A stretch of DNA of 64,000 nucleotides, from the NCBI RefSeq assembly GCF_003073045.1, contig NC_037598.1, positions 10,037,543 to 10,101,542 on the forward strand, written 5' to 3'. The stretch comes from Pomacea canaliculata (taxonomy: Eukaryota; Mollusca; Gastropoda; Architaenioglossa; Ampullariidae). The position numbers were made by a program, and so were the translations under genes. Within the stretch, counting starts at the first letter, position 1. The number at the start of each line of letters is the position of its first letter. Shown piece by piece: positions 38,673 through 50,270 of this stretch. The notes beneath the pieces were generated by a model, which made no database searches, had not been told where the DNA came from, and saw only the letters and a program-made list of their open reading frames with translations.

Positions 38673-41600
38673 ATGTTGTAAGTATTTTTCGATTCGATCT
38701 TTGGTACTTTTTATAGGTTTTTGTTTTAGGCTTCTCATTATTTTAAGTATCAGCATCGCTTTTAGAGAAATCTATAAATCGATAGCTGTCTTCACATGTC
38801 AGTGCGATCGCAAAGGACGAAAAGTGAGCGCATAACTGCGTGTGCTTGTGTGTGTGATCTGCAACAAATGTTGGTCACATCAATAATAACATACGCTTGT
38901 TATTAACACTTACTCCGTACCCGCGAGTGTTTAAATTCTACTTGGCTTCGTCGGAAGAATATCTCATGCTGATGATGTCGTTGTATACGTCCATGGTTGT
39001 ATCCTATGCATTTGCACCCCATAACCCACCATTCTTCTCTCTCTCTCGGAAAAATTATTAACTGTTAATATTATTTATTTAGATTTTGTGCATGTCACTG
39101 AGGGTATGAGCTACATGACTAACACCGGAGAATGTCACCGCTGGGATGGCTTAATACATTCCTCTGACCCTGCGACTTTGTTTCAGAGCGAAAAGCTTGA
39201 GAAATGCTGCTGTACAAGCCAGTGACCTGGCACAACAGCTGTATCAGAAAAATCCAAAAATTACCTCTAAGGTCAGATCTTTTGATATAGCATCAAAGGT
39301 CTTGCGCCAAAAGTGGCAGATTTGTCACTCTTATTGTTGTGCACAGGGTTTGCACACTGCTCAGCAAACGATTTCTAAGAGACAGTTTTTTACGACGGTA
39401 TGCAGCGGTGTTGCTCACAGCAATAGCAGACGAAACCATATGTTTGAGTTGCCGTTGGAATCACTTCATGCAAAAGACATTTACAATGTGGCTGTCAGTG
39501 CCGTGGAACCCCAACATATGATTCGGAAAGCAGTGCAGTATGATGCAGACAAAGCCATCTTGACTGTACAGGAGAAGAAATATGAACTGAATCATAATGT
39601 GTATGTGGTTGGCTTTGGCAAGGCTGTTCTAGGCATGGGTAGGGCAGTGGAAGATATATTAGGTGAACACATTGTGAAAGGCATACTCAGCATCCCCACA
39701 GGACAAAGAGATATTTTGAGACAGGAGAAAAAATGGTGAGTTATTTATGTTTTAGATTGTTTTGTTGGAGTGCATTATTGATTGTCTGTCTTACATATTA
39801 TCTAATAATAATCATGGTCATTAGGGTATTGAGTGATGTATCCTAGCCAAAGTTACGCAGAGTGCAATTTGGAAAGAAAGCAAAATAGATTAAAGTACAT
39901 TATTATAAATATCATTTAATATGATAGAAAGATTAGGCTTGCACTATTGTAATCTTTCACTTGCTATTGGTTGTTTGACATCCCTAATATGGAGTGGTAC
40001 TTAATAAATGAAAGGCAAAGAGGGACTAACAAAACGTTTGTGCTTCAAAGTCATTGGTTTTCTTTAATGGTATTCAATGTAATGAATAGTTTTTGCAGAA
40101 TCTGTTTTAAATGATTTATGTGAAACAGGGATCTCCTACTACAACCAAATACAAAAATCCTGGTGTTTGAAGGAGGCAAGAACAATTTGCCAGATGAAGA
40201 TTCCTTTAAAGCTTCAAGAGCTATTGAAGAACTTGTTCGTGGAAGAAAAAATACAGACCTGATAATTGTTCTCGTTTCTGGTAGGAATTCATGCACTCTC
40301 TCTCTCACACACTCTCTCTCACTCAATCCACTGACAATTTCAAGTTACAAGGTTAAAAGAGAAGGGGCAGAATATGTGGTCCCTTGATAAGAACATGCAT
40401 AAAATTTACTAAGCATAGTGACCCACTTATAGATGTTATCTGTTGAGCATTTCTATTAACATAGAAATAAAGTCTTTAAAGTTTGTAATGGGGCAGATAA
40501 ATTAAAGGGTGCATGGTAACTGTTTTATGTTTATTCTACGTGTGTGCATGGGCATTATTCAAACCCACAGTGCCAGTAAACAGTGTGGTTTTTTTTTTTT
40601 TTTACTAGTAAGATTTTATATTAAGATTTAGAAAAGTGCAGACATCTTACTCATGAGATGTCTGCTTCTTAGTATACTTTTTTCCAAAGTTTTCCTTTAT
40701 TTAAAAGAAGCGTGTAATGGTGATTGAATCCTTACCCTAATGCCTTCAGGTGGTGGTTCCTTCTTGATACCTTCTCCACGGCCCCCTATTTCACTGGAGG
40801 ATTTGATAGTCATGACAAAAGAGCTAGAAAATAATGGTGCATCTGCCAAAGATATCAACATTGTGAGGAAAAATGTTGAGTTTTTGAAAAGTGGGGGTCT
40901 TGTAACAGCTGCTCGCCCTGCAAAGGTGAAATTAAAAGTGTTTGCTGAAAACAAATTTTTACTTTGATGCAAAGCTTAAGTTACTTCACATACCTTTAGG
41001 TGCATGACAAAAGATATACATGTATAATATTTCTGTAAAATTATCATCATCTGTAGAAGTAAGGTGTGTAGAGTTTAAAAAAAAATTCTCTTATACAAAT
41101 TAACTTTTATGGGATTTGATGTGGCTAGATTTGATAATCATATATAAATTTGTAGTTCTTGGTTGCAGATTCTAATATTTTTCTTTCTGTTTCATAGCTT
41201 GTGTCTTTCATCATCTCTGATATCATTGGTGATCCTCTGGGAATGATTTCCTCTGGTCCCACTGTTTATGATCAAGTTACAAGCCACCAGTGTTTTGAGA
41301 TATTTAACAGGCTGAATGTAATCAGCAAGATACCACAAACAATCCTTGCGCACCTGCAGCAGCAGGTTACCAATGAGATAACCAAAGCCATGCTGATGAA
41401 AAGAAAACCATTGTCAAGCTCTTCAATCAGCACAAAAGATCTAGAAGACCCTCAAGTATCAGATGCTGCCCGGATTCAAAATGTTATTGTGGGCAGTAAC
41501 AGAATTGCCTGTCAGGCTGCTGAGAGGCATGCTCAGCATCTGGGCTACCTGCCATTTATCCTTTCTACAGAACTCGAAGGAGAAGCAAGGAGGATAGGTG

Positions 41601-42175
41601 CCATGTTTGGAAAGTTAGGAATCTATACATTAATGTGCTTCAACCGCAGGCTGTGGAATCGTGCTTATTCCCCCTTTGTCCATCTGGAGTTGGAAATTGT
41701 CAAGGAAGGCATAAATAAGTCTCAGTTAAATGCGATTGCAAACCTTGTAGAGCGAGCTCAGAATCTTGGGAAGAGCATCGTCATAATAGCAGGAGGAGAG
41801 TCGGTTGTCAATGTCGTCGGCACAGGAAAGGGAGGACAAAATCAGGAGTTGGCGCTGGCTGCAGCTATAGAGCTGCACAAATCCTACAACCTCATAGACC
41901 CACGCTCACAGGCTGACATCACATTGCTGAGTTCTGACACAGATGGCGAGGATGGACCCTGGTGCCAAGCAGCAGGTGCTGTCATTGATCAGAACTTTGT
42001 GAGGAATGCAGAAGCAGAAGGTGCATCTTGTTTGGATTCTTTAGAAAACAATGACTCTAACACTTTGCTGAGCATGGTGAATGGTGGTGCACACCTCGTT
42101 GTGACACACATGACTGGAACAAAGGTCATGGACATTCAGGTTTTGATCGTGTGCAATCCTGCTCATACAAAGTGA
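38673..42175 (+). CDS. GLYCTK: D-glycerate 2-kinase, copy 1 (intron-poor, putative mitochondrial leader)
   Basis: Proposed exons: 38673-38677, 39187-39735, 40129-40280, 40750-40925, 41198-42175 (1860 nt, 619 aa). GLYCTK phosphorylates D-glycerate to 2-phosphoglycerate in serine and fructose catabolism. Signatures: [11 protein letters not shown] (about 143-153, with the family-conserved Lys), VFEGGKNNLPD, VSGGGSFLIPSP, LKSGGLVTAARPAK, FIISDIIGDPLGMISSGPTV, VIVGSNRIACQAA, IIAGGESVVN and DTDGEDGP. The 5-nt first exon (ATGTT then GTAAGT) is inferred from phase and gives an Arg/Ala/Ser/Gln-rich leader (MLAKSLRNAAVQASDLAQQL) that suits mitochondrial import. The family motif GGRNQE reads GGQNQE (Gln codon 41837-41839). 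The last exon of 978 nt matches five separate exons of copy 2. Longer than human GLYCTK (about 523 aa), mainly at the N-terminus. Confidence 0.9.
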
Positions 42176-42866
42176 CAGTTTTTTAATTTCATTGTTTGTG
42201 ACATGTACAAGCTGTCTTTTATTGAACACTGAAAAAATAATTATTTTAGAACATAAACTGATACTTTAAAAAAATTGAGAAAATTACAAAGTTGCTGTTT
42301 GAGTAGTTGGATACAGTAAATTGTAAAAAAAAATGGATAAAATATTAGATTCTTATAGCATTAAATTCTAGTTGTGACCTTCCAATCATTTTATGGGACT
42401 TAATTAATAGCTTATTCTGAACACGTGCTTATGACGATGTACTAGAAGAATTTTGTGTTTATTCATATATTTTATATACTAACAATGTTTATTCATATTA
42501 CTGTATACACTATCAACATCTGATAATTCATTTTCATGTTACTTTATATACTGACACCATTTTACAGTATTTATTGACATTAAATTACATACTAACAGAA
42601 TCTCACAATGTTTATTGATATTAATTCATATACAATATATATAACTTCAGATAGGAACATAGTCAAAGCCTCAGTTCATCTGTACTGAATGAGTTAAAGA
42701 ATTTCACAGTGCATATTGAAATTACAGTACTATGACAATGACTTTAAACGAATATACTCAAAGAATCTTGCAACAGTTTTTATGTGATATTAGTCTGTGA
42801 AGTGTTGTGCATGTTTGTATACTTCAAGAACTAAATGGTTCTGAAACTGACAACTATGTGCATCAC

Positions 42867-42872
42867 AATAAA
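42867..42872 (+). terminator. candidate poly(A) signal of GLYCTK copy 1
   Basis: AATAAA about 690 bases past the stop; another AATAAA lies at 43618-43623. Motif evidence only. Confidence 0.3.
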
Positions 42873-43371
42873 TTAAAGACTTTGCTGTATTGTCTTGAGT
42901 GTAATAACAGAAATGAGTAAGATGTTTTTTCATACAATGTACTGCCATTGTCATGTGTATGATGACAACAATAACAATTGATTGAGATTATGCACATGCT
43001 CACATACTTGTTCTAGCAGTTAATGTTGTGCTTGTTTTTATAAAATGTTGGTATACAGTTGTTAAAATGTTAATGGATTGTAAATTTTTCCGTAAGATTT
43101 TTTTGTGTAAACTGTGATTTAAAGAGTTTATTTTGACTTCCACACATTGCACAAAACTAATGACTTCCGTATATAGAATCAAAATATTGACATATCTATT
43201 TTTAAATTGATATATATATATATATATATACAGCTATTTATATATTTTTCATTATTTACAAATGTTAGAGATATTTTAAGGCAATCAAAGTATGTGTGTG
43301 TACACTAATGAATGCTGTATGTGTCATAAGATATAGGCTTAGACCATATCTCTAGAAATGCCAAAGATATT

Positions 43372-43530
43372 GACTAGTGTGAGATATATTTGGTTTTGTG
43401 GCCCTCGTTGCTTAGCAAACAGAATCAATACTATTTTGGATATCATAGCCCTGACTAGTGTGATATATATTTGGTTTTGTGGCCTCGTTGCATAGCAAAC
43501 GGAATCAATACTATTTTGGATATCATAGCA
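43372..43530. repeat. two tandem copies of an 81-bp unit
   Basis: GACTAGTGTGAGATATATTT begins at 43372 and its copy GACTAGTGTGATATATATTT at 43453; both run through TTGGTTTTGTGGCC to ACTATTTTGGATATCATAGC with few differences. A recent local duplication. Confidence 0.9.
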
Positions 43531-44371
43531 CTTTGAAATGATAAATCTTTTATTCTATTGTCAATAGTGTTTTTTAGTTTTGCTTGGAGTGATATTCTTG
43601 ACTAAGATAACTGGATCAATAAAAGTTTCTTTTCTAGATTTTATGTTGTCAAGTTTGCTGAAATGTGCATGTGCAGTAGAACACAAAAGATGAATGCCAT
43701 CAATGGACTATGATTATAAGAATGTAAGTTATCTAGTGTAAATATCCGCAATGTATGCAACTGAGAACACATTGCAAGACTGTTCTTTCAACCTACCCGG
43801 GGGTCCACGGTGTCCCTTGAAACAAGGGGTCTTTGGGACAAAGAGTTGGTAGGGAGGAGGGTTAGTAGTGACATAAAACGAACAGTAATACTGGCCCATG
43901 AAATCAGTTGTCTCCCCTCTCACACGTCGGGATTACAACTGATGCTGGTTGTTGACTTTTTGACTTGGTCAGTCTGTAGCTGTTTGTGTTTCCTCTCTTT
44001 CACGTTTCTTCTGTCATTCCGGCTTGTAACTGTCAATCATCAGTCAGTGGTCTAATCTCAATAATCGTTCTTGTTTGCAGCCGGTGCTGTCTTCAAGCTC
44101 CGAAGACCAGCGTTCAGCGCTTTCTCAATCAAACCACAGGGTCAGCTGATGTCACAAAGTGCAGCAGGTCAGATTTATACAGACCTTTCTCACACCTGTC
44201 TACACCCAGTCGTGTGTTGCGACTCAACCTATCAACGAAGCAATCTGTCTGCATTGCCCATCGTCAACCCCCCCACAACCGAAGTTATCTCACCCCGCAG
44301 AACGGATTTGTCCCTTCTTAACGCAGCGTCTTCCACAAGTGAGCGTTCAGTCCGGGTTCAGCTGGTCAAGG

Positions 44372-47300
44372 ATGGCGTCGACTTCCACCAGCACCACGAA
44401 ACCAGAGGCCAGCGACCTTAGAAGTCGCGACCTGCAGACGCGGGTTCAGTTGCGAGAAGTATTTCTGACGGCCGTCAGGTCTGGAATGCCCCAGCAGATG
44501 CTGGAAAAGGTAATGATTGATTCAGTCATTATTGTGTTCTTCAATTAATTATTTTGCGCTTGACCATATGAGCCTTACATTTTCTGGAAAAGGGAAGAAT
44601 GTATACAGAATGCGCATATTTTCTACTCAGATCAAGCAGATACTGCACTGCAACTATCACAGAAAATATATGTATATATTTTTGACCAATGTGGCATGAG
44701 GAACAAGTGTGACCACGAAACACATCATACATTTTTGTTTCTTTTGCAATACCTGACAGGTGCTGAAGTACGACCCCAGCACACGTACTCTGACAGTGGA
44801 GGGTCGCGAGTACCAAGTGAACCGGAACGTCTTCGTCGTCGGCTTCGGCAAAGCTGTGCTGGGTATGGCGCGGGTGATGGACGAAGTCCTGGGAGACCAC
44901 ATTATCAGGGGCATCGTCAGCATTCCCACCGGCTCCAGAGCTGACTTGGTGGCCAACGGACACAGGTAATAGTGGATCCATCATTTGCTGTACCATTGGC
45001 ATATCACGGAAGACAGCGAGTTAACGCGCGCGTGTGTGGGTACAAATATGAATATGTAATTTTTTTGTGTGTGTGACAGAGAGAGAGAGAGTCGCCGCAG
45101 AACTTAAGATTTAGTCATACTGCGACATCGGTTTTATACATTCCTTTCTTTTCTTTTTTTTGTCCACCGTACTTTTGTTATTCATATCCGATGCAGGTTA
45201 GAATTCGCGCCGGCAGGTTGTGTGTGTAAAGAAGAGAAAGAGACTCATATTTTTGTTCCAAACAGTTCCAAGATTGTTCAGATGAAGGGGTAATCGAGTA
45301 TTTGTGACATATTCGAGATCAAACGTGCTATAATAAATTATTGAAGTCACTACCCCTTTCTGTTCTCCCGCTTGCACCATCTGCAATTTGATGCAAGTTG
45401 ACGAGAGTTGAGTTTTGTCCTTGTCCCACAGCGACATGCTGCTGTCGCCAAACAGCAAGATCAGGGTGCGGGAAGGTGCCAACCACAATTTACCAGACGA
45501 GCTAGCATTCCAGGCAGCTAGGGACATTCATCAGCTGGTGTCCAACCTCACTGAGAAGGACATTGTCTTCGTCCTCATCTCAGGTACGTCAGCCACTAGA
45601 GAGAGGAGGAAGAGAAAGAGAAAAATAGAGATAACTGAACTTCGGTGAGAGTTGAGCCTGCTTTAATCGCACCCATCTCTGTTTTAAAGCCGTCATCCAA
45701 AGCCCGATTTACCCAGATCACATGTTAATTTTCGCATGCAACAAGAGCTTGTCTTGTCTTTTTATTTGAAATCTGAATCTGTGAAAAATATTTATTCAAA
45801 CTTCACGTGAGCTAGGTTTAGGGGAATTTAATGAAAGCAAGTAAATCTCTCGCCCAGGTGGCGGTTCTGCATTGTTACCATACCCGGTCGAGCCTCTGAC
45901 CCTGGATGACCTGCTGCAGATCACCCGCGTGCTGTTCAGTCACGGCGCGTCCATCTCTGACGTCAACACTGTGCGCGTGCATCTCGAGCTCCTGAAGGGA
46001 GGGGGCCTTGCCAGGGAGGCTAAGCCGGCGCAAGTGAGATCTTCTGAACCTGCTTCTTTAGCATTCGAATCTATAGTATCTATAGTATCTATAGTATAGA
46101 ATCTACTAAATCTTTTTTTCACGAAGATACGTTTATTGGTGATTGCTATGTTTCTTTCAGGTTGTATCATTCATCATCTCTGACGTCATTGGCGACTCCC
46201 TGGAGATGATTGCGTCAGGCCCGACGGTGCGCCAGGTGAGGAGCCCGCACCGCTGTTTGGAGATCATCGACAGACTCAACGCGCGAGAGGCCCTCCCCAA
46301 GGTGGTTGTGGAAGTGCTGGAGGCTAAGAAGAGCCAGATCGTGGCGCAGGCAGGCCTGTCCTGGAATACTAGGAGCGAGACATCAAGTGCAGGTCAGCTA
46401 CAGCCTCGGCGCGCACTCAAGCACGCTCACATTCTCTCTCTCTCTCTCTCTCAGACACACACTCTGGCATGCCTGCGCGTTCATTCTGTTTGTCTCTCTA
46501 TCTCCCACTCTCCTGGAAAGCTAACTACATCTGTGGAAAACGACAATTTTAGTTTTAGATGGATTGACATTGTGTATACTTATACCTCTAACTGCAGGAA
46601 CGTGCTTGAGTGAGTGGAGGAATAAAAAGATTCTCTCTGTAAAAGAACTAGTATACGAAAAAAAAAAAAGAGTGCAATAAATCCTGGAAGAAAGGTGAAT
46701 AGATATATAGGTTGATGTTTATGATAGTGGTGGGGTACAAAAATGGATTGAACGCATGGAACATCCGTTTGGTACTTTCTTTTGACATTTCCGCCAGGGG
46801 GAATCATTGAAGACGACAGGTCAGAGTGGGACAGAGTTCAGAACGTCCTGGTGGGCACAAACGCTATCGCTTGTCAAGCAGCTGCACAGCGCGCTCAAGA
46901 GTTAGGGTTCGTACCCTGCATCCTCTCCACTGAGCTCAGTGGGGAGGCGAAGGAGGTAATTTACCTGTTTTTAGGGTTCATCATCAACTTATTGCAACGT
47001 GCGTATAATTTTGATTGCGAAAGGGAGCTGTGAGATTTACTTTGTGTACAGCAAGAGAGAAGAAAGAATTACGAGCACGAAGTTATGATTTTGCCATCCA
47101 CTAAAAGATAGAGCAGATATAAGTAAATCATGGTCATGTGCGTCTTTGCTTTGTATAAACCACTACAAAATGTAATTAAACGTGTAAGATGATGTATTTT
47201 AACTCGCTCAGGTAGGCCTGCTGTTTGCCAAGCTGGCCCAATACATCGTGGCTTGCTTCTGCCTCCGGCTTTCCCAAACCGCCAACTCCGAGGTAGTGCA

Positions 47301-48523
47301 GTTAGAGATGGAAATCATCAGACTGGGTATTTCCAAGAACAAGCTGAACGAGGCTAGTCCTTATATTTATTACATTAATTATATTAATTAATCGTCACAT
47401 TATTATATTTTCAATTTCACAGTTTCTTGAACATATCTACTTTAATGACCAGACGCTTTGTTGTCTCCAAATGAACGAGAAGGGGAGAAAGGGAAACAAC
47501 TGTTAATGCCGTGTCAAACCTTGCAGGTAGCAGACAGTGTGAGGGTCGCTAGTAACCACTCCAAGCCGCTGTGCGTGGTGGCCGGAGGAGAGACGACAGT
47601 CAACCTCCGAGGCAAGGGCAAAGGGGGTCGCAACCAAGAGATGGCGCTGTCAGCAGGCTTGCAGCTGCAGCAGTGCTTCCAGACTTTCAAGAGCCGCCGA
47701 GAGCTGACAGAGGTTTTATTTCTCAGCGCAGGTGTGCCTTTTACTTTCACTTGGCCATTTAAAACTTGATTCATTGACGTTGGTAGCTGTTTTGGAGAAA
47801 AGGAGGAGTTGGAAGAGAATGACGGATGAGGATGTTGTTGCTGTTGTTGACTATGACGGCGAATGATGATTTTGACAAAAATGATGAAGAGGTGGGGATG
47901 AATGGATAAAGACATTGTTAGACGGGATATTGATAAAACCAGAGCCATAGACTGTAAGTAGAGATGGTCTTAACTGGTTAGAGACGGAGAGCGAAAGTAG
48001 TGTTCACACGCATTCAAAACACACGCGCGCGCACGTTTTGTTAGAATTTTTTTTTTCAATAAAATTTCTTTTGAAAAAAAACTGTCTATTGGGCAAACCA
48101 ACTGCTGCGCATGCGTAAAAGTAAAGGGATCATTTCCGTTCACATTGGCATTCCTAATCATCTCCGGACTCCCTAGAGGCAAAAGAAGTACAGAATACCA
48201 ACCCTGTTTATATCTTCCCTGTTTCTGCTCATACGTCACATGTATTGTTAATGTTACTCATCAAGGCTTTCATTCCTTCTCCAGGAACAGACGGACAGGA
48301 CGGACCCACGAACGCCGCTGGGGCGCTGGTAGACGAGAACTTCATGCTGGACGCCGTCAGCCAGGGCCTCGATCCCGTCGCAAGCCTGCAGAACAACGAC
48401 TCGCACACACTGTGGTCTCGCTTCGCTGGCGGTCGCGACCTGCTGGTCACAGGGCTCACCGGCACCAACGTCATGGACATACAGCTGCTCTTGGTGCAGA
48501 ATAATCAAGCGACGGGCTTTTGA
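44372..48523 (+). CDS. GLYCTK: D-glycerate 2-kinase, copy 2 (intron-rich)
   Basis: Nine exons: 44372-44509, 44760-44965, 45432-45583, 45858-46033, 46161-46392, 46798-46955, 47212-47352, 47527-47731, 48285-48523 (1647 nt, 548 aa). It has the same fold markers as copy 1: [97 protein letters not shown] (Arg codon 47629-47631), [11 protein letters not shown] and GTNVMDIQ. Exons 3 and 4 have exactly the same lengths as in copy 1 (152 and 176 nt). Intron 7 appears to use a GC-AG donor. The start is the first in-frame ATG; the N-terminus ([14 protein letters not shown]) does not resemble a mitochondrial leader, although an upstream coding exon cannot be excluded. Exons are visibly more GC-rich than in copy 1. 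Confidence 0.93.
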
Positions 48524-48925
48524 TCTAACCCCACCGGTTGCATAGTTCACTCTTCCCTCCCACCCACCCCCCCAACCACCACTTTCAGTTTTTTTTCTTT
48601 AATACTTCTAGAGAAAGAGAGCCTAAGTGAAAAGTGTACCTTACCCATGCCTAGCCACTTTCACCTTTCTTCCCGATGACCCACATACAGATCTCGATTT
48701 TCTTTATATTTTGCTTTTACTAAGACATATCTCTGTGTATTTTAAAACATTTCAACTTCCGTTAATTTGATCCACATTTCACTAACCTAAACAGAACAAT
48801 TTTTCTGTTTAGCTTAAAGAGCAAGGCTGTATATGCAGGTAAAGGGTCACTTCACACTCTGACCTCTGGGGTCTTAATGTATAGAAACGAGATTTGACCG
48901 TTCACGAAATCCAGGCCAAGACAGC

Positions 48926-48936
48926 AAGATGGCGGC
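48926..48936 (+). promoter_or_regulatory. YY1 consensus element (AAGATGGCGGC)
   Basis: Exact match to the motif that in animals usually sits just downstream of a transcription start on the sense strand. It lies about 400 bp past the GLYCTK copy 2 stop, with no gene recognised after it. Confidence 0.4.
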
Positions 48937-50049
48937 AGTCCATTGATTATGTTTTTTAAGCAACAGACGCTGATGCGAAGAGGCTAGTCATAGTTTCTGA
49001 ATAAGGAGGAAACAGTTTAAAGCATAAGAGAAAGTGATATCATGTTTACTTACAAGGGTACTGGTCATGTGTAATCAGAATCATACTTTTGTATGTGTCT
49101 TTTAATTTTATTTAAATTTTACATTTTTTATACCCCACGGTTTTAAGCACAATAATCAAAATGATCTCTTTAACATGTGTAAAAATGCTGGCTTCGTCTG
49201 TACTTCTTAGCAAAAGAGCTGCTAGCGTTTTCGTGAGTTTCTGCGTTAGCATGAAGATATGACTGGGACCTTCATTATCTTTGTTAGTGCATACATCAAT
49301 CTGTAGTTATCTCTTTTAAGCTTCGTATCCAACAGGCGATTTATATTTGCATACCAAATTGCGCTGAAGCAAGGGCTTAAGTCATATTAAAACAAAATTT
49401 CCAGAATCTTTTAATATTTCAGTTTTAATATCTGCAAAGGATTAGACACACATGCACATCATTTGTGCACACAATAATTCTCATGTTGTTGCAAGCACTT
49501 TTTAAATTTTATTTTTATTTTTTTGAACCGTGCTATTGATTTCTACGGTTACAAAGAACCATCTAAAGAGTGTTAACACCTTGATTTTTCTCGGGTAGCC
49601 ATATCATTGGTGGAACCCAAAAGTCAGGATTTTACAATTAGTAGCATAATTCTACCACAAAAACTCATGTGTGACCGACATATTTGCGAATGCATCTGAG
49701 GAACACTTTGACGACATTCCTTAGCGTGAAACCAACGGAACCAGTTGCTATGGGACCGGAAGAAAAACATGACGGTAAACAATATCTGCCGGCGCCAGTT
49801 CTGTGTGTGTTTCGCGCGCGTGTGCGTTCTCTGTAGCCTCAACTCCCTAGTGTGAGGTTACCCTTTCCGCTGACCCCACACCCATCCCAGATGTTCCTGA
49901 ATCTTCTCTCCATTGCGAAGACGTCAGAAGTGTTTCCTGGGCGAAAAGATCCTCGCGGGACAGCGGAAGGTAAGACAGACACGACATGCAAGACATTCCA
50001 ATCAAGTCCAACAAGTTGGTCGCCACTTGCGTGTGAACGCACCCCTCAC

Positions 50050-50270
50050 CCTCCTCTGAGTGAAGTACCGTCTTCCAAGTGGTCATTTCCTACCGAGTAC
50101 ACGACATCTGAAATACTGATACGCACCGCCAGCTCGCTGACCTCTGTGTGGCTCCGTTGGGGTGAGGGTTGTTCATACGTCACGCTTTTTATTCCTCCCA
50201 CTACCATCACTGACAAAATTATCGCAAAGATATAAACCAGCTTTCCAATTTGATAAGTTTTCACTTTCAT
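50050..50270 (-). CDS. possible first coding exon of an unknown type II membrane protein
   Basis: From an ATG at 50270 the minus strand reads MKVKTYQIGKLVYIFAIILS, continues as a hydrophobic VMVVGGI helix, then a polar stem, and ends at a good donor (GAGG then GTGAGG, exon end 50050, phase 2). A short basic N-terminus, one membrane helix and a polar stem fit a Golgi type II enzyme such as a glycosyl- or sulfotransferase, but no catalytic exon was found downstream (lower coordinates). It may be a stray exon, a pseudogene fragment or chance. Confidence 0.25.

Larger units (their letters stand above)
42176..44371. other. spacer between the tandem GLYCTK copies
   Basis: Holds the copy 1 3' UTR, a tandem 81-bp duplication (43372-43530), a (TA)n run near 43210-43231 and the copy 2 promoter and 5' UTR. 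Base composition shifts from AT-rich to more GC-rich at about 44080. At 44081 a good acceptor (TTGTTTGCAG) opens a basic frame starting AVFKLRRPAFSAFS, but it is out of frame with copy 2. Confidence 0.45.

Noticed and set aside
44071-44421. Basic frame AVFKLRRPAFSAFS as a mitochondrial leader for GLYCTK copy 2
   Set aside because: It is out of frame with the glycerate kinase and hits a stop before exon 1 ends; no simple splice joins them. Kept only as a comment on the spacer.
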